Below the pieces are notes generated by a model. The model did not search any database and had not been told where the DNA came from. It was given only the letters and a program-made list of their open reading frames with translations. Below, piece after piece: positions 22,691 to 34,493 of a DNA stretch of 64,000 bases. Both the position numbers and the translations under genes were made by a program. The stretch is from positions 305,427,574-305,491,573 of the forward strand of contig NC_133650.1 in the NCBI RefSeq assembly GCF_009905375.1, read 5' to 3'. How positions within the stretch are numbered: position 1 is the stretch's first letter; each line of letters opens with the position of its first letter. This DNA comes from Apium graveolens (Eukaryota; Streptophyta; Magnoliopsida; Apiales; Apiaceae).

Positions 22691-23656
22691 ATTTTTTAGT
22701 GAAGGAGAGTGTTAAATAATAATATAAGATTTGAAAAGGATCTTACTCTAACATTGTCTTGCTCTAACACCTTATATAAGATCATGAAAGGTATTTTTCT
22801 CATATTTTCTTGTTTTAGAGTGATCCATTTCTTGACAATTTGTCAATGTAAGATATAAATTATTGTTAATCAGTTAAATCAACTGAAATTTTAAAAGAGT
22901 TGCAGAGCATAGAACGTCTGTGTATCTCGTGGATCACAATTCATATCTAAACATTTTCATATCTCGTGCATCACAAAATTACCTGTTAATTTTTGGTAAT
23001 AGTGCAACTAATGATGACCCTAAAATCTCCCAGGACTATATTCATGTTTCTCGTGTTATTTGTTCATTATAATATTCTTGGGGCATGGTCTAAAACTTGT
23101 TTGATTTTAGTTATAGCTTTAGCATATCATGCCTAACATGTTATTAGAAGTATGTTATTGATACCATTGGAATTTTGCAAGCAATGCCTAATTGATGTGA
23201 AGTTTACCTGATATAGAGTTAGTTTTATGTCTTTTACAGACTGGTGATCTGAGTTCACCACATGATATTTGGTTTCTTGTCTCATGTATTTTGGTTAAAT
23301 CTGATCGGACAATAGATACAGATGGTATATAAGGAAACAAGCCAGAGCGCAAATGACCGGATGCATGCATAGTAGCTATGGTTTCCGACTATTCTCTGTC
23401 GGTCAGATCAATGTCTTGTGGTGTTCATCTTCTGATGAAGTACTTCAAATATGCACGATAGAATCCAGCGGAAAGGTTGGTGACATTTCTTGACAACGCA
23501 GCCTTCCAATTGCCGTATATGGACACCAAGAATGTCATGCAGCATCAAAGACTCTTGGGCAACATTATCAAAAATGTTCTGAAAAGCAAGCTTCTCCATC
23601 TTCGAATGAAATGATATGAGCCATGGAAATATACTGTCGGCCTGGTTAGGTATATA
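22691..23656. other. Intergenic; one unrecognised small minus-strand ORF
   Basis: No convincing gene. A 63-codon minus-strand ORF at 23408-23599 (contains ILGVHIRQLEG and KKCHQPFRWIL) has plausible composition and ordinary codon use, and its frame stays open around it for only a short way. I do not recognise it; it may be an exon or a gene remnant. Confidence 0.45.
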
Positions 23657-23874
23657 CTCCCACTCATTTCTTTACAGTTTTTTCACCTGCAAACATTAGA
23701 CAAGAATATTTTCATAATTTTTTTTTATAACTTTCTTGTTTTTATAAAATTTTGAAGTTATATTTTTTTTATTTACAAGAAATTTTTTTTAAAAAAAATA
23801 TACAATTACATTTGATAAGAATATTAAAATGCGTGTCGAGTCCCGTGTGTAAATAATTGAGGGGACGGAGAGAG
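23657..23874. mobile_element. Stowaway-like MITE upstream of the O-methyltransferase gene
   Basis: Left end CTCCCACTCATTTCTT preceded by TA; right end, read inverted, CTCTCTCCGTCCCC followed by TA (23875-23876). 218 bp, AT-rich, with poly-T/A tracts inside. The ends and TA duplication fit Tc1/mariner-derived Stowaway MITEs. The phrase AAAATGCGTGTCGAG near its right end recurs in the MITE at 51211-51458. It ends 82 bp upstream of the TATA box of the gene at 24012. Confidence 0.62.
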
Positions 23875-23956
23875 TAGGTATCAGTTGGTTGTTTTTTTAA
23901 ATTAAAGCTTATTGCATGAATTTTAATTTATATGCTTAAAAGGTCAAAACCCAGCT

Positions 23957-23964
23957 TATAAAAG
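23957..23964 (+). promoter_or_regulatory. TATA box of the O-methyltransferase gene
   Basis: TATAAAAG lies 55 bp before the ATG at 24012, allowing a transcription start about 30 bp downstream and a short leader of about 25 nt. Confidence 0.7.
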
Positions 23965-24011
23965 AGGGTACACAAACATTATAGTTGTTACGAATTAAAC
24001 AGGCCTTTCAA

Positions 24012-25538
<1,527 letters not shown>

Positions 25539-25819
25539 AGCTTGGTATGAGTAATAACAAGTTCTTTGGGTGTATTATTGGACATCCATTTCTGTAACAG
25601 CACAATAAATTTCTGTAATGAAAATAAAACTTGAAGTGTTTGTACTCTCTTTAAATTGAATGCAAAATTGTCATGCATCGCTAATTAAAAAGCTATATTT
25701 CCTTGCTCGTTTACAGTTTTACATGAGACTGAAAGGTTCTGATTTATATAGTGTTGATTATTGATCGATGCACAATAAAATTGGTCTATCAAATATCATA
25801 GTAGCATATTGTTCTCGAT

Positions 25820-26022
25820 AAATTGTTACCAAGCACTCACAATCACAAATGATGGAAAGGTAGTTGTTGCGGAGTCTATTCTTCCGGAGCGACTGTTCTT
25901 CAGTTTGACACATACATGTTGATAGATACTCCTGGTGGAAGAGAGAGGACTGAAAAAGAGTTTGAGGCCTTTATGTTGTGTTGTGCTTTTAATATTTGGA
26001 TTATGAATTTTTGTAAGTAGAG
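25820..26022 (+). pseudogene. Decayed copy of the O-methyltransferase last exon
   Basis: Resembles exon 4 of the upstream gene: AATTGTTACCAAGCACT, then GGAAAGGTAGTTGTTGCGGAG (reading GKVVVAE), CCTGGTGGAAGAGAGAGGAC, AAAGAGTTTGAGGCC and ATTTGGATTATG..TTTTGTAAGTAG. A stretch corresponding to [12 protein letters not shown] and part of the middle is missing, and the frame is broken. It shows a former tandem duplicate. Notably it keeps the VVAE-type sequence that the intact copy has changed. Confidence 0.85.
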
Positions 26023-26505
26023 CTTTGTACCAGAAGTGAGCTCTTCGATTGAGATATTTCAGTTGTTATATTTTCTATCGATTTATTCCTAGAACAACCT
26101 TACTTTGTTTTACCAACACCGATTGAACGACAAGATCATCTACATTAATTTTAAACACTCTATTGGATATCCATTTCGTCTTTCAGCACATCTCCATGAA
26201 TTTTTTTCAATTCGTTCTTCAGTTACGATTGTAATTGGACTACATCATTGATACCTCATCATGTCTTACACAACTAGGATCTTATATTAGTATTCTAACA
26301 TAGCTGTCTGTTTAATGTTATGGGAGCAAAGCAGCTTACAAGGGACCTCCAAAATTGTGGTCATGTTTTCCATAAAGAATGTCTTGATATGCATCGATTA
26401 ACCAGAATAATGTTTCATGTCCTCTTTGTAGAGAGCTTATTTAGTATGCCAGAATGCAGGTTTTGAATCAACCGAGACTTGTAAGGGGAGAGAATAAATT
26501 GCCAC
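26023..26505. other. Intergenic; possible weak RING-gene remnant
   Basis: Mostly unremarkable. At 26353-26430 the plus strand reads NCGHVFHKECLDMH, then ..MSCPLC after a gap, which recalls a RING-H2 finger like that of the gene at 29404; it is short and broken. Confidence 0.45.
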
Positions 26506-26515
26506 AAGCAAATGT

Positions 26516-28320
26516 AGGGCTGTTCACGAACCGAGCCGAGCCGAGTTTTGATCGAACAGAGCCGAGCTTTAATTTTTTTTCTGACGAACCGAGCCGAGCC
26601 GAGCTTTCTTATCGAACAAAAATCGTGTTCGAGCTCGAGCTCGTTAACTAACGAGCCGAACACGAGCTTGTTCGCGAACATAAACGAGCCGAGCCGAGCC
26701 GAGCCGAGCCGAGCCAGAAAAAATTATGGTCAACCGATGTTTGACTGTGAAAATAACTTATCAAATAATTTTTTTTTTTTTGAAAATTTGGTTATATCAC
26801 TAAAATATATATATCTTGACATCCATACGGTTGGATCGAGGAAAAATATTTTTAAAAAAATCGAAACACCAATTAATGACTAAACACTAGTTAATGGTAA
26901 TAGTCAAACTACTAATTGACTGTTAAAATAACAAACCAAATAAAATTATTTTGGTCTGAAAATTTGGTTATATCATTAAAATATATTTATTTTGACATCC
27001 ATACGGTTGGATCAATTAAAAATAATTTTAAACAAGTCGAGATACTAATACAGGACTAAACACTAGTTACTAGTACTAGTCAAACTAATGTTTGACTGTT
27101 AAAATAGCAAACCAAATAAAATTATTTTGATCTGTAACTTTGGTTATATCAATAAAATGTATGTATTATGACATCCATACGGTTGGATCAATATAAAATA
27201 TTTTTAAAATAATCAAAACAACAAATCAGGACTAACCACTAGTTAACGGTAATAGTCAAGCTAATACTTGACTGTTAATATAATAAACCAAATAAAATTA
27301 TTTTGATCTGAAAATTTGGTTATATCATTAAAATATATTTATTTTGACATCCATATGCTTGGATCAATTAGAAATAATTTTAAACAAATCGAGATACTAA
27401 TACATGACTAAACACTAGTTACAAGTACTAGTCAAACTAATGTTTGAATTTTAAAATAGCAAACCAAATACAATTATTTTGATCTGTAAATTTGGTTATA
27501 TTAATAATATATATATATTATGACATCCATACGGTTGGATCAATATAAAGTATTTTTAAAATAATCAAAACAACAAATCAGGACTAAACACTAGTTAGCG
27601 GTAACAGTCAAACTAATACTTGACTGTTAAAATAATAAACCAAATAAAATTATTTTGATTTGAAACTTTGGTTATGTCATTAAAATATATTTATTTTGAC
27701 ATCCATACGGTTGGATCGATATAAAGTATTTTTAAAATAATCGAAACAACAAATCCGGATTAAACACTAGTTAGCGTTAATAGTCAAACTAATGCTTGAC
27801 CATAAAATAGAAAATCAAATAAAATTGTTTTTGATGTGAAACATTGGTTATATCATTAAAATATATATTTTATGATATCCATACGGTTGAATCGATAAAA
27901 AATATTTTTAAAAAAATCTTAACTAAAATATAATTATGAAGCTACATTTTAAAATTAGAAACTAAAATATAAAATTTCTAAATCACGTCAAAATATATCA
28001 CATATGGTATGCAAAATGATCGTTGGAAGATAAAAAAAAATAAAGTGAAGTCGGATTTTAAAAAAAAAAATCATACCTATATAAAAATATTTAGGATATA
28101 TTAGAATTTTTTTGAATTTTAACGAACGAGTTCGAGCCGAGCCGAGCTCGAGCCGAGCTCGAGCCGAACAACCCAAAGCTCGGCTCGAGCTCGATTTGCT
28201 TAACGAACAAATTTTTCTGTTCGAGCTCGAGCTCGAGTTCGTTAACGAGCCGAGCCGAAAGAGCTCTTAACGAGCCGAGCTCGAGCTTGTTCACGAACAG
28301 CTCGGTTCGTGAACAGCCCT
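26516..28320. mobile_element. MULE-like foldback element filled with a 176-bp satellite
   Basis: Terminal sequences AGGGCTGTTCACGAACCGAG (left) and CTCGGTTCGTGAACAGCCCT (right) are exact inverted repeats. They extend inward as GAGCCGAGCC-rich arms of about 200 bp. Both sides carry AAGCAAATGT (26506-26515 and 28321-28330), a 10-bp duplication. Such long arms and a 9-11-bp duplication fit Mutator-like elements; hAT (8 bp) fits less well. The 1.8-kb element has no transposase. Its interior is seven tandem copies of a 176-bp repeat. The arms give arginine- and serine-rich chance ORFs that should not be annotated as genes. Confidence 0.85.
26790..27990. repeat. 176-bp tandem repeat, 7 copies, with dimeric order
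   Basis: The marker CATCCATACGGTTGGATC recurs at 26820, 26996, 27172, 27348, 27524, 27700 and 27876 (the last two slightly mutated or shifted), spaced by exactly 176 bp. Copies 2 and 4 share features (AATTA[A/G]AAATAATTTTAAAC) that copies 3 and 5 replace (AATATAAA[A/G]TATTTTTAAA), indicating a 352-bp two-unit repeat. No coding potential. Confidence 0.92.
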
Positions 28321-28330
28321 AAGCAAATGT

Positions 28331-29403
28331 TTATTGTGTGCCCTGTGTTATTAAAAACCATTTGATTTAATTTTGTTAGATATACATAAGTTTAACTTCT
28401 GCAGACAATTATGATTAAACGAACGCTATTCATAATTTATTATCCTCAAGACAATGGAATAAATTTTCATTTCAACAAAATAATTTATAACTCTATGATG
28501 TCAGCTCATTTAAAACTTCAAATTATTAGAAAAACCCTTCAACTGAATCTTATATTATATTTAACAATTTTGCACTCATAGCTGAGACTGTGTTTAATAA
28601 CACCGTGTGAACAAGTAGATAAGTTCAAGCTGACTCAAACCCTTTCGCCTCAAGCACAATTCGAACTGCAATTATTATATGTAAATCAGCCTTTTGTGCC
28701 TTGCAATATCATTTCCATTTTGCAAAAGATATCTTTATACTATACCATCAGCATTGCATCGACTATTCATATTTATGAGTACTGCAGTTTGCTGGTGCTC
28801 CACGTGGCCTATTATAGGGGTACATTATATACAAGCACAAAATTCTGACAAAATTTCGATTTAGGTCAAATTCTCCTTATATGTACATACAGAATTTCAG
28901 CAATAGAGAGTTTTTGTTTCTTGCTTTATTTGACTTTCCCCTCGGAAAGTAGAGTCCTTGATGACGTTCTGCTGGGAAAATGCAATTGTCAAAAAGAAAT
29001 TTTGGAGTAAACAGGGTGATGATATACAATGTGATATGTACGGGTGGTTTAAAAATTTAAAATATACACACTCGTACCATAAAACTGTAATTTTAGACCC
29101 GTATTATTACCGCAAAATACATCTGGGCTTGTCCTCATCTTTTAGTAAAAATGAATCCTAGAAACAACTCTAAAAGTTAATAATAGTAAAACTCTAACAC
29201 AAGTTAAATGTAATGCAAAAGTCTAATGACAGGTGGTAATAAGATGTTCGGAAACATAACATTCTTAAACATTTATACGCATTTGATCATTTTGGGACTT
29301 CATCTAAAAGGATTCCTTGTGCACCCTCATCTAAGAGCCTGAAAACATCACTAGCAACAACAACAGCAACAAAAAAAAGCCTGAAAACATCTTGTTGCAT
29401 GAC
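28331..29403. other. Downstream flank of the RING gene; contains one copy of a dispersed duplicate
   Basis: No gene seen. Part of it (28780-29070) is repeated in diverged form at 30165-30410 on the other side of the RING gene. A 67-codon ORF at 28958-29161 lies over the repeat and is not supported. Confidence 0.5.
28830..29070 (+). repeat. Direct repeat flanking the RING gene, left copy
   Basis: Shares with 30185-30410 the phrases TTTCGATTTAGGTCAAATTC, TTGCTTTATTTGACTT, GGAAAGTAG, and TTGGAGTAAACA followed by GTGATGAT. The two copies have the same orientation and are clearly diverged. Confidence 0.75.
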
Positions 29404-29775
29404 TTATCCTCTCTGCTTAGCTTCCATAAAACCAACTTGATTTTCGTACAATAAATCAGCCCTGCAGAGTGGACAAGTAACATTATTGTTGTCAATCCAT
29501 GCATCCACACATTGTTTATGAAAAACATGACTACAATTTCTGAGCTCCCTGGTGAGCTGCTTCGCTTCCATTGCATTCAAGCACACCGCGCAGTGGTCCT
29601 TCTTCTTGTCAGACAACTTGTACTCGGTCACCGGTAGTTGTTTTTTGATTGCTTCGACAGCTTGCGATAGGGGACGTGGTATTAGTGATGCAGACCAGTT
29701 AAATTCGTAGCTCTCGGAGTTAACACTGTTTTGCTCCAAGTTGGGAAGCTGGGAGTAAAGAGAGGAATATGCCAT
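29404..29775 (-). CDS. RING-H2 finger protein, probable E3 ubiquitin ligase
   Basis: 123 residues from the ATG at 29775 (MAYSSLYSQL). RING-H2 proteins of this kind bind E2 enzymes and transfer ubiquitin to target proteins. The finger fills the C-terminal half: C-x2-C (CAVC), then CSHVFHKQC giving C-x-H-x2-H-x2-C, then CPLC. This is the H2 type, with the tryptophan usual between the metal ligands (DAWIDN). No transmembrane segment is seen. The N-terminal part (SLIPRPLSQAVEAIKKQLPV) has the PLSQAVEAIKKQLPV-like block common just before the finger in small plant RING-H2 proteins. An in-frame upstream ATG at 29823 would add 16 residues, but it sits only a few bases from the TATA box and probably precedes the transcription start. 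Single exon. Substrate unknown. Confidence 0.85.
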   Translation of the reverse strand: MAYSSLYSQLPNLEQNSVNSESYEFNWSASLIPRPLSQAVEAIKKQLPVTEYKLSDKKKDHCAVCLNAMEAKQLTRELRNCSHVFHKQCVDAWIDNNNVTCPLCRADLLYENQVGFMEAKQRG

Positions 29776-29826
29776 TTTGTTACTAGGAAATAAAACTTTT
29801 GAAGAGCCAAAGGAGAGTTGCATGTG

Positions 29827-29838
29827 TATAAATACATA
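29827..29838 (-). promoter_or_regulatory. TATA box of the RING-H2 gene
   Basis: The minus strand reads TGTATTTATACA, about 55-60 bp upstream of the ATG at 29775. This spacing favours that ATG over the one at 29823. Confidence 0.6.
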
Positions 29839-30164
29839 GATGGCCTTTTGACCAAATATATATTATTGTTGGAAAATAAATGTTTATTTTTCGGTACCAA
29901 ACGGTTTCTCACAGTAGTACTCTAGGTATTATTTACAAAGTATAACAAAAAGGTTGACTGGCCCGCCAGGGGAAGACTTGCCTGTTTTGTCAACCAAAAT
30001 TTTAATAAATTTGCGAGCAGTTCTATAAAGATTTTATATCTCGTGCATCACAATTGACAAATCCATATATTGGATGCTAATAACATTATGAAATGATGAA
30101 CATATACGATTACAATATGATCTTTAACCATGCTAGCTATGAAAGATCATTATCAGTACTACAG

Positions 30165-30410
30165 CTAAATATTCATTTGCTGGTGCATACCAGCACAAAC
30201 TTCTGGCAAATTTTCGATTTAGGTCAAATTCAGCTTACATATATATACATATTCTAAATTTCTGTTTCTTGCTTTATTTGACTTCCCACTAGGAAAGTAG
30301 GGCACTTGATGATGTTCAGTTGGAGAAATTGGGATTGTCAAGACGAAATGTTGGAGTAAACAAGTGATGATGCAATGTGTTACGTAAGGGAGGTTTACAT
30401 ATTTTAGTAC
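30165..30410 (+). repeat. Direct repeat flanking the RING gene, right copy
   Basis: Diverged copy of 28780-29070, beginning near the phrase TTTGCTGGTGC. Just right of it, at about 30440, a MITE-type end CTCCCTCAGTC appears; SIRE element D inserted about 70 bp further on. Confidence 0.75.
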
Positions 30411-30512
30411 ACCTAGTCTATATTATTATTCTCCCTCAGTCTATTTGGATTGTTAATATTGTAAATTATGTGTGGAAAAATTGAAATATTATTAACAATT
30501 CAATAAAATAGA

Positions 30513-30525
30513 TGATAGGTGACAC
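30513..30525 (-). repeat. Outer 13 bp of the 3' LTR of element D, cut off by the CACTA insertion
   Basis: TGATAGGTGACAC corresponds to the LTR end TGTTAGGTCACAC (two differences); the next LTR bases resume at 37724. The last three bases (CAC) are the target duplication of the CACTA element. Confidence 0.85.
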
Positions 30526-31440
30526 CACTACAAGAAATTTGCAATCAGACAACACTTGACAAACAACGGTTAAAAAAAAAACCGTCGTCCTAAAAAATCA
30601 TACAACGGTGAATTGATTTTACAGAAAAAATAGTTGTGTGAGCTCCAGAACAAACAACGGATATTCATCTTTTTTTAACTGTTGTACAAGTTGTATCCTC
30701 TCATCGAGTCAGACAACAGTTTTTTAAATATAGTGTTGTTGTAGATCTTTAACATAACGATTATAAACCGTTGTTACTATGTTAACATAGAGGGATATAA
30801 GACAACGGTTTTGACATTACATTGTGTAATTGAGACAACGGTTTTTTAGAAAGGTTGTCCTCTAAACCATCAAACAACGGAATGAAACCATTGTCTGAGG
30901 AATTTCAATGGGTACCACGTATTGAGGTGGCAGCACGTGATAGGTGGTAAATCATTCACAAGGATTGCTGACGTGGCGAAATGAGAGCCCTTCATTGATA
31001 TGAGATTTGATATTGGCCGTTAGATCGAAAAATAGCCGAATTCTTATACAACGGTTTTATGTTAAAACAAAAGTGTTGTCTTAGTTGGTCTTATACAAGC
31101 TTTTAGATATTACGTTGTGTAATTCACACAACAGTTTTTACAAGGGTTGTCTTAGAAAACTTCATACAACGGAACAAAACAGTTGTCTGAAATAGTTATT
31201 TTATATGATGATGGGCACCACCTGATGAGGTGGCACCCCATGATTGGTTGTAAATATTTTACTCGGATTGCTGAAGTGTCTGAATGATAGCCCTTGATTG
31301 AAATGAGATTAGATATTAGCCGTTAGATTGAAAAAAGCTGATATGCTCACACAACGGTTTTATAATAAAAAAAGCGTTGTCTTATTTTATCTTTACACAA
31401 TGGTGTTTCAAGGAAACCATTGTAAAAGTATTACTCTATA
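30526..31440. repeat. Left TIR and subterminal ACAACGG repeats of the CACTA element
   Basis: ACAACGG or close variants appear about ten times (for example near 30563, 30603, 30654, 30803, 30836, 30875, 31040, 31158 and 31351), mostly in one orientation. Two longer blocks (30896-31040 and 31198-31345) are diverged copies of each other, sharing GATATTGGCCGTTAGATCGAAAAA-like text. Confidence 0.8.
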
Positions 31441-31452
31441 AATGAGATTTCC

Positions 31453-33609
31453 GGTTTACAAGATTAATTTCTAAAATGATTTTTTCGACGATCCAACCGT
31501 ACGGATGTTAAGATATATCAATTTTAGTCATATGAAAAAATTATTAAAAAATATGAACTTCATCTTGCATGTCAGGATTGGAAAAATCCGGTAAAAGTAC
31601 CCCTCCCGACAACGAGACTCGTTCCCGATTTACAAGATTAATTTTTAAAATGATTTTTTCGATGATCCCACCGTACAGATATTAAGATATATCAATTTTA
31701 GTCATATGAAAAAATTATTAAAAAATATGAACTTCATCTTGCATGTCAGGATTAGAAAAATCCGGTAAAAGTACCCGTCCCGACAACGAGACTCGTTCCC
31801 GATTTACAAGATTAATTTTTAAAATGATTTTTTCGACGATCCGACAGTACGGATGTTAAGATATATCAATTTTAGTCATATGAAAAAATTATTAAAAAAT
31901 ATGAACTTCATCTTGCATGTCAGGATTAGAAAAATCCGGTAAAAGTACCTGTCCCGACAACGAGACTCGTTCCCGATTTACAAGATTAATTTTTAAAATG
32001 ATTTTTTCGACGATCCAACCGTACAGATGTTAAGATATATCCATTTTAGTCATATGAAAAAATTATTAAAAAATATGAACTTCATCTTGCATGTCAGGAT
32101 TAGAAAAATCCGGTAAAAGTACCCATCCCGACAACGAGACTCGTTCCCGATTTACAAGATTAATTTTTAAAATGATTTTTTCGACGATCGAACCGTACGG
32201 ATGTTAAGATATATCAATTTTAGTCATATGAAAAAATTATTAAAAAATATGAACTTCATCTTGCATGTCAGGATTAGAAAAATCCGGTAAAAGTACCTGT
32301 CCCGACAACGAGACTCGTTCCCGATTTACAAGATTAATTTTTAAAATGATTTTTTCGACGATCCAACCGTACAGATGTTAAGATATATCCATTTTAGTCA
32401 TATGAAAAAATTATTAAAAAATATGAACTTCATCTTGCATGTCAGGATTAGAAAAATCCGGTAAAAGTACCCATCCCGACAACGAGACTCGTTCCCGATT
32501 TACAAGATTAATTTTTAAAATGATTTTTTCGACGATCGAACCGTACGGATGTTAAGATATATCAATTTTAGTCATATGAAAAAATTATTAAAAAATATGA
32601 ACTTCATCTTGCATGTCAGGATTAGAAAAATCCGGTAAAAGTACCCCTCCCGACAACGAGACTCGTTCCCGATTTACAAGATTAATTTTTAAAATGATTT
32701 TTTCGACGATCCAACCGTACGGATGTTAAGATATATCAATTTTAGTCATATGAAAAAATTATTAAAAAATATGAACTTCATCTTGCATGTCAGGATTAGA
32801 AAAATCCGGTAAAAGTACCACTCCCAACAACGAGACTCGTTCCCGATTTACAAGATTAATTTTTAAAATAATTTTTTCAACGATCCAACCGTACGGATGT
32901 TAAGATATATCAATTTTAGTCATATGAAAAAATTATTAAAAAATATGAATTTCATCTTGCATGTCAGGATTAGAAAAATCCGGTAAAAGTACCCATCCCG
33001 ACAACGAGACTCGTTCCCGATTTACAAGATTAATTTTTAAAATAATTTTTTCGACGATCCAACCGTACGGATGTTAAGATATATCAATTTTAGTCATATG
33101 AAAAAATTATTAAAAAATATGAACTTCATCTTGCATGTCAGGATTAGAAAAATCCGGTTAAAGTACCCCTCCCGACAACGAGACTCGTTCCCGATTTACA
33201 AGATTAATTTTTAAAATGATTTTTTCAACGATCCAACCGTACGGATGTTAAGATATATCAATTTTAGTCATATGAAAAAATTATTAAAAAATATGAACTT
33301 CATCTTGCATGTCAGGATTAGAAAAATCCGGTAAAAGTACCCATCCCGACAACGAGACTCGTTCCCGATTTACAAGATTAATTTTTAAAATGATTTTTTC
33401 GACGATCCAACCGTACGGATGTTAAGATATATCAATTTTAGTCATATGAAAAAATTATTAAAAAATATGAACTTCATCTTGCATGTCAGGATTAGAAAAA
33501 TCCGGGAAAAGTACCTCTCCCGACAACGAGACTCGTTCCCGATTTACAAGATTAATTTTTAAAATGTTTTTTTCGACGATCCAACCGTACGGATGTTAAG
33601 ATATATCAA
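31453..33609. repeat. 174-bp tandem repeat, 13 copies, inside the CACTA element
   Basis: The marker CCGTACGGATGTTAAG (or a one-base variant) recurs at 31497, 31671, 31845, 32019, 32193, 32367, 32541, 32715, 32889, 33063, 33237, 33411 and about 33584. The copies are nearly identical, so the array is young or homogenised. Small variants (CCGTACAGATG; ACCCCTCCC, ACCTGTCCC, ACCCATCCC) mark unit families. No coding potential. Confidence 0.95.
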
Positions 33610-33949
33610 GACTCTTTCTTGATTAAATAATTAATTTCTTAAAAAATATTTTTAGGATCATCTTGCACAATGTTAATATATATTAACTTTAGTTATGTAG
33701 AAAAATAATTTAAAATTTTCAAATTTGTTTCAAATGATTTTATATATAAAATTATGTGAAATTATTTAAAATAAAAATTATTCTGTTAATATAGAGTAAA
33801 AAAAATAGGTATTTAATTATAATATATAATTAAGAAAAATAATTTATGATTTTTTCATTTTTCACAAAATTTTTTATTTCCCCCCTTTAATTTTCATTTC
33901 CCTCTCCCTTCTAATTTTCATTTCCCCCCTTACCTCTACCCTTCCCCTT

Positions 33950-34267
33950 TGTTAGATCTGATCGGTTCTCTCTCTCCCTACTCTTCCATCTCTCTCCCAC
34001 GACTCTTCTCTCTCCTCTCTCCACCTTCTACCTGGTTTAGGTTTTTGAGTTTTCAAACCCTAACCATCTCACTCACCCAATCTTGTTTCTCTTTTACAAA
34101 ATTGCCTCTGAATTCAGCTCAACTATTAAGATTCAGTTCAAGGTTAGGTTCTATATTTGTTGTGCTTAATTTACAGACGAAAGGTTGCCGCCTATTAGTC
34201 TACTGCTACCCCTGGGTTTTAACAAAACTTTTGAGGTGGATCAAAATCAATCAGCGGGGTTTTTAAG
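33950..34267 (+). promoter_or_regulatory. Captured leader of the DnaJ gene
   Basis: A CT-rich stretch (TCTCTCTCCC type) of the kind found in plant 5' leaders runs up to the DnaJ ATG at 34268. A 105-codon ORF here is low-complexity Ser/Leu-rich and probably chance. The leader may still provide transcription; no clear TATA box is seen within it. Confidence 0.45.
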
Positions 34268-34455
34268 ATGTTTGGAAGAGCCCCAAAGAAGAGTAACAAC
34301 ACCAAGTATTATGAAGTTTTGGGCGTTTTCAAGAATGTCACACAAGATGAGTTGAAGAAGGCTTATCGCAAGGCTGCTATCAAGAATCATCCTGATAAAG
34401 GCGGCGATTCTGATAAGGTAATCTGTTTCGAGAGAGTTTGTGTAAGAGAGTGGGT

Positions 34456-34493
<38 letters not shown>

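Noticed and set aside
26454..28294. Several ORFs of 62-111 codons rich in Glu, Pro, Ser, Arg and Ala at the ends of the MULE-like element
   Set aside because: They are translations of the GAGCCGAGCC inverted arms; composition and mirror-image occurrence on both strands show that they are not genes.
33949..34266. 105-codon ORF just upstream of the DnaJ ATG
   Set aside because: Low-complexity Ser/Leu/Phe-rich translation of a CT-rich leader; more likely 5' untranslated sequence.
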